The notes under the pieces are model-generated. The model had not been told where the DNA came from. It did not search any database and was given only the letters and a program-made list of their open reading frames with translations. From Candidatus Scatosoma pullistercoris (lineage in GTDB: Bacteria > Bacillota > Clostridia > Christensenellales > Borkfalkiaceae): a DNA stretch of 19,279 nt. Below are positions 13,535 through 19,279 of this stretch, piece after piece. The DNA is taken from contig DVMZ01000106.1 of assembly GCA_018714725.1 (NCBI GenBank), positions 1 to 19,279 of the forward strand, written 5' to 3'. Numbering within the stretch: the first letter of the stretch is position 1; the number at the start of each line of letters is the position of its first letter. Made by a program: the position numbers and the translations under genes.

Positions 13535-13729
13535 TCAAGCGTTCATCAGTTCGGAAATGACGTCGAGGATTTTATCGTGACAGCCGCCGCAACCCGTAGA
13601 GCAATGAGTGATCTTCTGCACTTCTTCAAATTCCTTATCCACGTCGCCGAACGACTGATGGGTATGTAAAGCCTTCTCGATGTCGGCCACGGATACCTGT
13701 TTGCAATTGCATACAATTCTGTTTTCCAC
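13535..13729 (-). CDS. BFD-like [2Fe-2S]-binding protein
   Basis: The 64-residue product is a stand-alone BFD-like domain of the bacterioferritin-associated ferredoxin type. It has CNC at Cys7 and Cys9 and CGGC at Cys47 and Cys50, the spacing expected for a [2Fe-2S] cluster, plus an extra Cys43. Such proteins move electrons, for example in iron release or to redox enzymes; the partner here is unknown. The GTG at 13729 is preceded by AGGAGG at 9 bases. The open frame extends upstream to 13816, but that part crosses the promoter (13769-13798) and is rejected. It may belong with the oxygen-defence genes nearby, but it has its own promoter and a hairpin behind it. Confidence 0.9.
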   Translation of the reverse strand: MENRIVCNCKQVSVADIEKALHTHQSFGDVDKEFEEVQKITHCSTGCGGCHDKILDVISELMNA

Positions 13730-13768
13730 AGTTTTCAGCCTCCTGAATTCCTTCTGTTTTTCATGGGT

Positions 13769-13798
13769 ATTATAGCACCCTTTCTCCCCGTCTGTCAA
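13769..13798 (-). promoter_or_regulatory. Promoter of BFD-like gene
   Basis: On the minus strand TTGACA (13793-13798), an 18-base spacer and TATAAT (13769-13774) preceded by TGC form a strong extended -10 promoter. The predicted leader is about 35 bases and ends in AGGAGG before the GTG start. Confidence 0.9.
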
Positions 13799-13878
13799 AC
13801 GTTTTCCGCACCGCAAACTCCGTATTTTTGGGGCGCGGCTGCAAGCGCACTTTCCGGGTTCTCCACATAGAATACAGT

Positions 13879-14382
13879 ATGGAAAAAATTGAAATTCTCC
13901 CTTATGACAGAAAAGCCGCCGCGGAATATGCCCGGAAATGGGCGTTCGGCCGGAATCCCGCTTATTACGATTTCAGCCGGATCGGCGGCGACTGCACCAA
14001 TTTCGCCTCCCAATGCCTGTACGCGGGCGCAAAAGTCATGAACTTCACGCCCGTGACGGGCTGGTTTTACATCAACGCAAACGACCGCACCGCGTCCTGG
14101 ACGGGCGTCGAATATTTTTATCGCTTTCTCGTCGGAAACGACGGCCCCGGCCCCTTTGCGGAGGAAACCGATCTCAAAAAACTGGAAATCGGCGATTTTG
14201 TCCAGCTGGGCAGAGAGACGGGCGATTTCTATCACACCCCCGTCGTCGTCGGATTTTCCAGGAGAGGGCCTCTGGTCGCGGCGCACAGCTACGACGCGTA
14301 CCGCCGCCCCCTCTTCTCCTACTCCTTCGACCGCCTGCGCTGTCTGCATATTCTCGGCGTGCGCCCGCCCGACGCGCCGTAA
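13879..14382 (+). CDS. Amidase-domain protein (putative amidase, Amidase_6 type)
   Basis: The 167-residue product matches the small putative amidase domain found in many Clostridia and Bacilli: YDRKAAAEYARKWA at the start, GGDCTNFASQC with likely catalytic Cys39, TGWFYINAN, SWTGVEYFYRFL, GDFVQLG and FYHTPVVVG with likely catalytic His119, then AAHSYDAYRRPL. The family resembles NlpC/P60-type cysteine amidases. There is no signal peptide, so it should be cytoplasmic unless exported unusually; the substrate is unknown. It is the only plus-strand gene in the window, divergent from the BFD-like gene. The ATG at 13879 has no Shine-Dalgarno sequence. A TAGAAT 5 bases upstream could be a -10 of a leaderless message, but I see no good -35. 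A longer frame from 13828 uses a TTG with no support. Confidence 0.9.
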   Translation: MEKIEILPYDRKAAAEYARKWAFGRNPAYYDFSRIGGDCTNFASQCLYAGAKVMNFTPVTGWFYINANDRTASWTGVEYFYRFLVGNDGPGPFAEETDLKKLEIGDFVQLGRETGDFYHTPVVVGFSRRGPLVAAHSYDAYRRPLFSYSFDRLRCLHILGVRPPDAP

Positions 14383-14430
14383 TCCGGCGCGCCGTCTCCC
14401 GGGTCCGCAAAGAAGGCGCCTCCAAACGCA

Positions 14431-14820
14431 TTAAGCGCCGTCATCCCTCCCCTGCCCCCTTTTCGCCTTGGGAAACGTGAGATCGTAGCTCATGCAGACC
14501 AGCGCGCAGAGCGCCTCCCCGTCCGCTTCGTCGAGCGCGACGGAAATCCAGTGTTCCTTATTCATGTGGTAGGCGGGATAGACGCCGGGAAGACCGCGGA
14601 CGGAACCGGAGGCCAACGGGTCGCATTTGAGATTGACCACGTCCGTTTTCCCCTCGCCGCCGCCCAGTTTTCCGCGCGGAATCCCCCGCATGAGCAGGGC
14701 AAACCACTTGCGGTTTCCCCGATGGCGGAACACCGCGCTCTCCCGGTCGCCCGAAAAGGGATAATCGGGCGACGTATCCAGCTTGTCCCCGATAAACCCG
14801 ATAAGTTGTTCCGGTTTCAT
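14431..14820 (-). CDS. MmcQ/YjbR family protein
   Basis: The 129-residue product fits the MmcQ/YjbR family, small proteins with a double-winged CyaY-like fold often labelled DNA-binding, although their function is not established. Recognisable parts are YPFSGDRESAVFRHRGNRKWFALLM, a loop with KTDVVNLKCDP, PAYHMNKEHWISVAL, and a C-terminal SYDLTF. AGAGGAGG precedes the ATG by about 6 bases. It is the last gene of a run of small minus-strand genes, about 90 bases after the LURP-one-related gene, and converges on the amidase gene. The short gap between them holds GC-rich hairpins without T-runs. Confidence 0.92.
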   Translation of the reverse strand: MKPEQLIGFIGDKLDTSPDYPFSGDRESAVFRHRGNRKWFALLMRGIPRGKLGGGEGKTDVVNLKCDPLASGSVRGLPGVYPAYHMNKEHWISVALDEADGEALCALVCMSYDLTFPKAKRGQGRDDGA

Positions 14821-14911
14821 AAACCGCCTCCTCTGCGTATCGCCGGCCGCTTACCGCCGGCCTCTTCCCGCGCGCCGATTGCCCGGGAAAACCGGTTCCA
14901 CCCCGTAAGTT

Positions 14912-15379
14912 TCAGCCCCGCCGGCACAGCTCCGCGTCGATGGACAGCACGACCATGAGCGCATACAGGGCGTTTTCCGGGCGGATCACGTCGATGACAT
15001 AGGTATCGGTCAGCCGCAGGAGCTGTTTGCCGATCGTCGCCACCGGTTCGCCGCCGTCCGTGATGGTGTAATCCCAGCCCATGATATTGCCGGAGATCTC
15101 CCAGTCATTGAAATCGAGTACATATTTCCTGCCGAACAATCTGAATTTCCGGCGCAGACAGCCGACGCATTCTTCCCCGACATACAGTTTAAACTGCGGC
15201 ATCCAGGTGAATTTCTTTTCGCGCACCGTGCCGACATACTTCCCCTGCCCGTCAAAAATTTTCAGTTTGTGCCCCCATGCCATCTCTCCTTTCACCCGAA
15301 AGAGCACTTCCCCGCGCTCGCCGTAAATGTCATAGCTGTCGAACCAGGAAAACGCACGCTGTTTGAAAAATAACTTCAT
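14912..15379 (-). CDS. LURP-one-related family protein
   Basis: The 155-residue product matches the LURP-one-related (Tub_2-like) family, a tubby-like beta-barrel fold. It shows FFKQRAFSWFDSYDIYGERGEVLFRVKGE, then KLKIFDGQGKYVGTVREK, KLYVGEECVG, the central NDWEISGN(I)MGWDYTI, and a final helix DVIRPENALYALMVVLSIDAEL. It has no enzyme motif, signal peptide or clear membrane anchor. Bacterial members are uncharacterised; the fold may bind lipids or nucleotides. The ATG follows AAGGGGAAGTAAG. It lies 17 bases after a 60-residue gene and upstream of the MmcQ/YjbR gene, so cotranscription is likely. Confidence 0.9.
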   Translation of the reverse strand: MKLFFKQRAFSWFDSYDIYGERGEVLFRVKGEMAWGHKLKIFDGQGKYVGTVREKKFTWMPQFKLYVGEECVGCLRRKFRLFGRKYVLDFNDWEISGNIMGWDYTITDGGEPVATIGKQLLRLTDTYVIDVIRPENALYALMVVLSIDAELCRRG

Positions 15380-15396
15380 CTTACTTCCCCTTATTT

Positions 15397-15579
15397 TTAT
15401 TTTTTATTTTCAGTCTTTCTTTTCCGTTCCTCTTTCCGATCGGATTCCGCGCCGGCAGACCGGTCTTCGTCCCCGTACTCTTCCAGTTCCCCCAGCATTT
15501 CCAGAATCCGTTCCTCGGACAAGTCCTCGCGGCTTGCCGCCAGTTTCCCGTAGGCGAGTTTATCGTGATGAATGGTCAT
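15397..15579 (-). CDS. Small charged protein, 60 residues, unknown function
   Basis: I cannot name a function. The product starts TIHHDKLAYGKLAASREDLSEERILEMLGEL, a likely helical part with an acidic face, and ends in an Arg/Lys/Glu-rich tail that looks disordered. A strong ribosome site, AAAGGAGG about 5 bases before the ATG, supports a real gene despite its size. It is 17 bases from the following LURP-one-related gene and downstream of a MIF-family gene on the same strand. There are no cysteines, membrane segments or signal peptide. An adaptor or binding role for a neighbour would be a guess. Confidence 0.75.
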   Translation of the reverse strand: MTIHHDKLAYGKLAASREDLSEERILEMLGELEEYGDEDRSAGAESDRKEERKRKTENKK

Positions 15580-15707
15580 GCTTCCTCCTTTCCGCAGGAT
15601 TCCCCGTCCTGCCCCTTTCTCTTTCCGATTGTGTTCCCGGGCGTTCCGGGGAGTTCCCGGTTATCCTCGGGCATGCCCGCCCGCGTTCACGCCGCCCGCC
15701 CCGCTTT

Positions 15708-16049
15708 TCAGAAATTGGAGCCGTTCCAGCCCCAGTCGGCAACGCCGTGATAGGTCACATACACCGATTTGCCGGGAATCCCCAGCTCCCGCGCGAGAAG
15801 CGCGCAGATCTCGCCCGTCATGCGTTCGTAATCGGCGGGAGAAGCGCTGCCGAACAGACTGACGGAAACATACGCCCCTTTTTCCTGCTTTTCCCCGCCG
15901 AAATACAGGTCGTATCCGTCGGCAAATCCCACCATGAGGTAGCTCTCCGTCTTGTGCAGACAGGTCGCCGCCCTGCCGAATCCGGCTTTCAGTTTCTCCT
16001 TGTTCTCCTCCGTCAGCTTTACGCTCACCCTGCAATCGATGAACGGCAT
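15708..16049 (-). CDS. MIF / phenylpyruvate tautomerase family protein
   Basis: The 113-residue product matches the macrophage migration inhibitory factor branch of the tautomerase superfamily. It begins Met-Pro-Phe; after methionine removal the proline becomes the N-terminal catalytic base. Family features follow: LTEENKEKLKAGFGRA, SYLMVGF, VSVSLFG, and the C-terminal ADWGWNGSNF that closes the active site in related trimers. The length is standard (about 115). Bacterial members can tautomerise phenylpyruvate or similar keto-enol substrates; the true substrate here is unknown. GGGAGGTG lies about 6 bases before the ATG. It follows the RluA-type gene by 120 bases and precedes the 60-residue gene, all on one strand. 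Confidence 0.93.
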   Translation of the reverse strand: MPFIDCRVSVKLTEENKEKLKAGFGRAATCLHKTESYLMVGFADGYDLYFGGEKQEKGAYVSVSLFGSASPADYERMTGEICALLARELGIPGKSVYVTYHGVADWGWNGSNF

Positions 16050-16061
16050 ACTTCACCTCCC

Positions 16062-16081
16062 GGGCGCATCCGCCCTTTTTT
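16062..16081 (+). terminator. Plus-strand terminator-like hairpin upstream of MIF gene
   Basis: GGGCG-CATC-CGCCC followed by six T reads as a short intrinsic terminator on the plus strand, antisense to the genes here. On the minus strand the same hairpin lies directly before the MIF-gene ribosome site. Confidence 0.35.
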
Positions 16082-16169
16082 GTTTTATTTCCTCGTTTTT
16101 TATTTACTTGTTTTATTTTATGTTCGCGCGTCCGCACAGACTTTTTTCCTTCCGCTTTCCTTTTACCCC

Positions 16170-17177
16170 TTAAAAAACCGAGCGGAAGGACGGGGGCATG
16201 GGAGAGGTGACGGAAATTTTCTCCCCCGTCACGGGGTGTCTGAATTCGAGCGCCGCGGCGTGCAACCCCAGCCGCCCGATCGGATTTTTGTTGCAGCCGT
16301 ATTTGTCGTCGCCGACGACCGGATGTCCCGCCTCCCGCATCTGGACGCGGATCTGATTTTTCCGGCCCGTATCGATGCGTACCCGCAGGAGGGAATAGGC
16401 GTCGTTTTCCCGCACGACGGAATAGTGCGTCACCGCTTTCTGTCCGGAGGAATCGTGCGTGACGTACACGAGATTGTTGCGGTTTTCTTTGAGATAGGAG
16501 ACAATCGTCCCCTCCTTCTCCTCCATCTTTCCTTCCACCAGCGCATAATATTCCCGCAAGGTCACATAGTTGTTCCAGTCCATGCGGAGCAGGGAATGAA
16601 TCTTGACGTTTTTCGCAAAAATCAGCACGCCGGACGTCTCCTTGTCAATCCGGTGCAGAATATACGGCCTCGCCGCCGGATTCTCCTGCCGCATCCCTTC
16701 GAGGACGTAGCCGAAGGCGCATTCCGGGTCCTTGTCGCTCTCGATCGACAAAAGCCCCGCCGGTTTGTCCACGGCGATAAAATCCGCGTCCTCATACAGC
16801 ACTTTCAGCGAAACTTTCTTCTTCGGCGCTCCCCTGCCCCCGTCCTCCTGCCCGCGAACGGGATATTTGGACAATTTCACCTCGTCGTCCTTCGCCAGCA
16901 GAAAATCGTGCCGGGAGACGGGGCTGCCGTTGACCAGCACAAAATGTCCGGACAACAGCGATTTGACGTTATTCCTCGACGTATGACATTTTTCGAGGAG
17001 AAATTCCATCAGAACGCCGCTCCGCTCCACGCGGTACTCCGCCGTATATACCCGGCCGCGTTTTTCCGGGGCTCCCTGTTCTTTCCGCGCCGATTTGCGC
17101 GCGCGCTCCTCTCTGCCGCCCGCTCCGCGCGCGCCTCCGGCCGCGCCCGGCACGCCGCGATTCCTTGTTTCCCGCAT
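16170..17177 (-). CDS. RluA-family pseudouridine synthase with S4 domain
   Basis: These enzymes convert chosen uridines in rRNA or tRNA to pseudouridine. The 335-residue product has a basic, Gly/Arg-rich N-terminal extension of about 45 residues and an S4-type RNA-binding domain (about 56-108, MEFLLEKCHTSRNNVKSLLS). The catalytic domain has VLYEDADFIAVDKPAGLLS, the signature HRIDKETSGVLIFAKN with catalytic Asp178, and the late motif GRKNQIRVQMREAGHPVVGDDKYG. The family is certain; whether it acts as RluD or on another target cannot be read. AAAGGAG precedes the ATG by 6 bases. A promoter lies about 95 bases upstream. It is probably the first gene of a transcript with the MIF-family, 60-residue, LURP-one-related and MmcQ/YjbR genes. 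Confidence 0.95.
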   Translation of the reverse strand: MRETRNRGVPGAAGGARGAGGREERARKSARKEQGAPEKRGRVYTAEYRVERSGVLMEFLLEKCHTSRNNVKSLLSGHFVLVNGSPVSRHDFLLAKDDEVKLSKYPVRGQEDGGRGAPKKKVSLKVLYEDADFIAVDKPAGLLSIESDKDPECAFGYVLEGMRQENPAARPYILHRIDKETSGVLIFAKNVKIHSLLRMDWNNYVTLREYYALVEGKMEEKEGTIVSYLKENRNNLVYVTHDSSGQKAVTHYSVVRENDAYSLLRVRIDTGRKNQIRVQMREAGHPVVGDDKYGCNKNPIGRLGLHAAALEFRHPVTGEKISVTSPMPPSFRSVF

Positions 17178-17271
17178 GTATTCTCCTTTTTTGCCGCCCC
17201 GTCTCTTCCGGTTTTCCGACGGCGCGCCGATTGTGCGCTCTCAGGTTTTGCGCTCTTCTGTCTGCCCTCTT

Positions 17272-17300
17272 ATTATAGCATGTCGGCGCGCACAATACAA
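17272..17300 (-). promoter_or_regulatory. Promoter of RluA-type gene
   Basis: On the minus strand TTGTAT (17295-17300), 17 bases and TATAAT (17272-17277) preceded by TGC. The -35 is weak but the extended -10 is strong. The predicted leader is about 90 bases. The rest of the 17178-17479 gap shows nothing I can name. Confidence 0.75.
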
Positions 17301-17479
17301 GTGTTTTTTCTGTTTTTCCTCTCTTATCTCCGCCCGTTTGCGTTCAGTCGGACGGCGCCCAACCGCCGCCATTCCCGTCGCGCTCACAAAAACGCAGCCC
17401 GCGGAATCGCCCGCCACGATCATGTCCGACCGCCCCTTCCGCCTTCTCTGCCTTAGTTGTCCGTCCGAAAGCCGCCCGT

Positions 17480-18016
17480 TTATTTTTTACGGAGCCTGAG
17501 CTCCGCGCCCGCCCGTTCCGCCGCGCCGCGAAGGCGTGCGGTCAGCCATGCGGCCTGTTCCTTGCCCGAAAGGCGGGAAAACGCCGCTTCGGACGTCTCC
17601 GCGAGAATTTCCCTCAAAACATCGAGGCCGAGCAGATTGACCGCAAGACAGAACCGGGATTTGCTCCGCCCGTCGTCAAAGCGCAGAAATTCCCGGAGAA
17701 TGGCTTCTTTTTCCCTTTGTTCCGCGCCGTAAACGTCCGTTCCCGCCCTCTTTGCCCGCTCAAAGTCCGCGCGGCGGTTTTTATGGGTGATGAACGAATC
17801 CGCGTCGTCCATGCCCTCATACCTGGTGCAGGGGTACTCCCCGCACTCGAAACAATACTCCACTTTGCGCCCGATGCTGCATGCGGCAATCCGGCAGGAC
17901 TGATTTCCCTCTCCGCCGCCGCAGGCCGGGCAATATCCGCCGACATACATGGGACAGAGCGCGCAATTCAGCCCGCACAAAGACAAATACTTGTTTTTCC
18001 TTTCAAAGCCTTTCAT
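17480..18016 (-). CDS. DUF3795 cysteine-rich protein
   Basis: The 178-residue product has an N-terminal DUF3795 domain dense in cysteines: CGLNCALCPMYVGGYCPACGGG, CRIAACS, then YCFECGEYPCTRYEG. These are probably metal ligands (zinc or iron-sulfur), but the family function is unknown. The C-terminal half is helical and charged with no motif I recognise. The start at 18016 has no ribosome site at normal distance; its ATG overlaps the stop of a decayed GNAT frame in an ATGA arrangement, which suggests former translational coupling. A TATAAT at 18043-18048 could serve as -10, but I see no -35 at 16-18 bases. A fragment of a second DUF3795-like protein lies at the end of the next gene upstream. 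Confidence 0.88.
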   Translation of the reverse strand: MKGFERKNKYLSLCGLNCALCPMYVGGYCPACGGGEGNQSCRIAACSIGRKVEYCFECGEYPCTRYEGMDDADSFITHKNRRADFERAKRAGTDVYGAEQREKEAILREFLRFDDGRSKSRFCLAVNLLGLDVLREILAETSEAAFSRLSGKEQAAWLTARLRGAAERAGAELRLRKK

Positions 18017-18245
18017 TCTTTTTTGTGTGTATCCTCTTTATCATTATAAGTTCCCCCGCCGTTATCTTTTACAACTTCAAACCCCGCTCTTTTATACATT
18101 TTCACAGCAAAAATTTCTTTCTGCACAGACAGCGGGACGGAAGGGAATCCTCCATTTTTCAGCGCTGTAAGCATCTCCGCCGGCAGACGGGTTCCGCTCC
18201 TTTTTCTCTGCCCCGAAATTCCGGTAATACGCTTTCGGCTCGGGG
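18013..18245 (-). pseudogene. C-terminal remnant of a GNAT acetyltransferase
   Basis: The minus-strand frame ending with TGA at 18013-18015 reads GTRLPAEMLTALKNGG and then LSVQKEIFAVKMYKRAGFEVVKDNG. This matches the C-terminal half of GNAT N-acetyltransferases, where the last helix and the Y-x-K/R-x-GF strand are typical. The acetyl-CoA loop upstream (QRKRSGT) is degenerate and the N-terminal half is missing. After KDNG a one-base shift would restore a typical GNAT ending (ATG ATA AAG AGG...), suggesting an indel. The remnant lies between the chimeric helicase gene and the DUF3795 gene and was probably truncated by the rearrangement that created the chimera. A 53-codon frame from ATG at 18174 exists but has no spaced ribosome site. 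Confidence 0.65.
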
Positions 18246-18256
18246 CAGATATCAGA

Positions 18257-19279
18257 TTATCCTTTTAATCTCCCCAACATTTTTTTCAGATTTTCCTCGT
18301 TCTGTTCCTCAGAAATTGTGGGATCTTTGGTAAATCGTTCGCAAGGGAGATGATCGCATTTTCCGCAATCCGGCAATTCTTTCTGATTCACGCAACAGTC
18401 GTAAACTTTGCAGACATCCCCGCCCGTGTATTGCAGCCAATATACTTTCCCCTCGTATATCCTCTCGGCACACTCGTTGAGTCTGCTGCCCTCCTCGTCG
18501 TGAGACTCAGGCACAAAACAGCGCGGGTCTAACGCGAGTTTCTTGCCGTCCGAGGTGATTTTGAGCATATTGTCGATATGCGGGTCAACATTGCCGTCGT
18601 GTATTCTGTCCGCGCGCTCCGCTATCTCCTCTGCAAGCTCTATAACTGTATCCGAGGGTTTAAGGGTTATGACCTGCTTTTCGGCTTTGGGCACGTTGAG
18701 CTTTACCATATCCGCCGTCTGCACATCTGCAAACGCGCGGTAGAGTTTGAGTAGTTCGGGAAGGTTGGTAAACTTTGCAAAGCGCGTCCGTGCCCTGTAT
18801 CCCTGACCGGACGGTGACAGCTCCATGCTCGTTATCGTTTCGCCGAAGTCCGCCGCCCAGCCGTCGAAAAAGGTCATTCCGAGTTTCTTTAATACGGAGG
18901 GCTGCAGATAGGTCTGCATGGTGTACATCTCCGTCATTGAGTTTGAGATAGGTGTACCCGTTGCAAACACCACGCCGCGATCGCCACCGTGAAGTTCCTG
19001 CAAATATTCGCACTTTAATTTCAAATCGCTCGCGCGTTGGCTTGCGGCGGTAGATATGCCCGCGACATTGTTCATCTTCGTGAACAGGAACAAATTCTTA
19101 AAACCGTGTGCCTCGTCCACGAACAGGTCATCGATGCCTAAATCCTCGAACTTCAACACGTCGTCCTTGCCGCTCGCGTCCATCAGCTTTTTCAGCTGCT
19201 TTTCCTTGCTCTTCTTTATCGTTTCAAGGTTCTTGACTGCGCCGCGCGGCATTCCGTTCTCTTCCCATTGCTTTACAAT
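18257..19279 (-). CDS. ICE-type DEAD/DEAH helicase tail fused to DUF3795 end, 5' cut by window
   Basis: The open frame runs off the right edge; 340 codons are visible. Most of it (to about 18452) matches the helicase part of very large SNF2/DEAD-like proteins, often joined to an N6-methylase-like domain, that travel on integrative conjugative elements of Firmicutes. Visible motifs are MPRGAVKNLETIKKS, the DEAH box in LFVDEAHGFKNLF, and FATGTPISNSMTEMYTMQTYL. The family normally continues for hundreds of residues after the segment LNECAERIYE, but here the frame passes into GKVYWLQYTGGDVCKVYDCC, CGKCDHLPCERF and TISEEQNEENLKKML, which fit the C-terminus of a DUF3795-like protein. It is therefore an in-frame chimera and a truncated helicase, probably without its element function. 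Codon choice is more A/T-rich than in neighbours. The DUF3795 assignment of the tail is from memory of the family. Confidence 0.82.
   Translation of the reverse strand: MVKQWEENGMPRGAVKNLETIKKSKEKQLKKLMDASGKDDVLKFEDLGIDDLFVDEAHGFKNLFLFTKMNNVAGISTAASQRASDLKLKCEYLQELHGGDRGVVFATGTPISNSMTEMYTMQTYLQPSVLKKLGMTFFDGWAADFGETITSMELSPSGQGYRARTRFAKFTNLPELLKLYRAFADVQTADMVKLNVPKAEKQVITLKPSDTVIELAEEIAERADRIHDGNVDPHIDNMLKITSDGKKLALDPRCFVPESHDEEGSRLNECAERIYEGKVYWLQYTGGDVCKVYDCCVNQKELPDCGKCDHLPCERFTKDPTISEEQNEENLKKMLGRLKG
18451..19279 (-). mobile_element. Edge of an integrative conjugative element or its remnant
   Basis: The helicase fragment is a hallmark cargo/maintenance gene of Firmicutes conjugative elements. 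Its left end is a deletion or recombination junction near 18451, where homology switches to a DUF3795-like tail. No integrase, attachment repeat or relaxase is in the window, so whether a full element continues to the right cannot be told. Confidence 0.5.

Noticed and set aside
13735..13764. Nine-codon upstream frame ending at the BFD-gene ribosome site
   Set aside because: Its ATG lies about 5 bases after the -10 box and is probably at or before the transcription start, so it may not be transcribed.
14373..14391. GC-rich hairpin over the amidase stop codon as terminator
   Set aside because: The stem of 7 pairs is not followed by a T-run on either strand, so a terminator call is not supported.
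17241..17423. 60-codon minus-strand frame before the RluA-type gene
   Set aside because: It covers the RluA-type promoter, has no ribosome site, and its second half is a charged non-specific sequence.
15363..17456. 697-codon plus-strand open frame opposite the RluA and MIF genes
   Set aside because: It is antisense to several certain genes, crosses their intergenic gaps, and has no protein-like pattern.
1..19279. tRNA, rRNA, CRISPR array, riboswitch, insertion sequence
   Set aside because: I looked for T-arm motifs, regularly spaced repeats, conserved leader motifs and transposase patterns on both strands and saw none that hold up.

Overview
The window looks like chromosomal DNA from an uncultured or lightly studied anaerobic gut member of the Clostridia (Bacillota), plausibly near the Christensenellales. 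I infer this from the yicC-gmk-rpoZ-priA-def and pcrA-ligA gene orders, AGGAGG-type ribosome sites, sigma-A promoters with TATAAT boxes, and anaerobe oxygen-defence genes (superoxide reductase, flavoprotein-rubredoxin). Placement below class level is a guess. Nearly every gene lies on the minus strand; the one exception is a small amidase-like gene at 13879-14381.

Layout, read in the minus direction from right to left. 18257-19279 is the tail of a very large DEAD/DEAH-type helicase of the kind carried by integrative conjugative elements. It runs off the window, and its C-terminus is fused in frame to the end of a cysteine-rich DUF3795-like protein. Next come the decayed end of a GNAT acetyltransferase (about 18013-18245) and an intact DUF3795 protein (17480-18016). 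A likely transcript from a promoter at 17272-17300 then carries an RluA-type pseudouridine synthase, a MIF-family protein, a 60-residue unknown, a LURP-one-related protein and a MmcQ/YjbR protein. After the plus-strand amidase come a BFD-like [2Fe-2S] protein, a sugar-phosphate isomerase-like TIM barrel, the oxygen-defence pair superoxide reductase and flavoprotein-rubredoxin, ribosomal protein S21 (rpsU), and an unrecognised 133-residue protein. The window finishes with pcrA-ligA (DNA repair), which end in tandem terminators, then yicC-gmk-rpoZ with a terminator, then priA, and the start of def (cut by the left edge).

The best-supported regulatory signals are six minus-strand promoters. Those of rpsU and the superoxide reductase match the consensus at both boxes (TTGACA, 17 bp, TATAAT); the BFD-like promoter has the same boxes with an 18-bp spacer. 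Four of the six share an extended -10, TGCTATAAT. The pcrA promoter places the expected transcription start on the A of the ATG, so pcrA is probably leaderless. The superoxide reductase promoter carries a perfect 7-1-7 palindrome just downstream of its -10, a good candidate for a Fur/PerR-type operator.

The most unusual observations are a glycine/tyrosine-rich low-complexity linker of about 110 residues in PcrA, the leaderless pcrA promoter, the superoxide reductase operator together with its half-lost iron centre I, the in-frame helicase-DUF3795 chimera, and two long perfect inverted repeats that do not look like terminators. I found no tRNA, rRNA, CRISPR array or complete mobile element. 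I see no clear sign of a wholly new multi-gene system.
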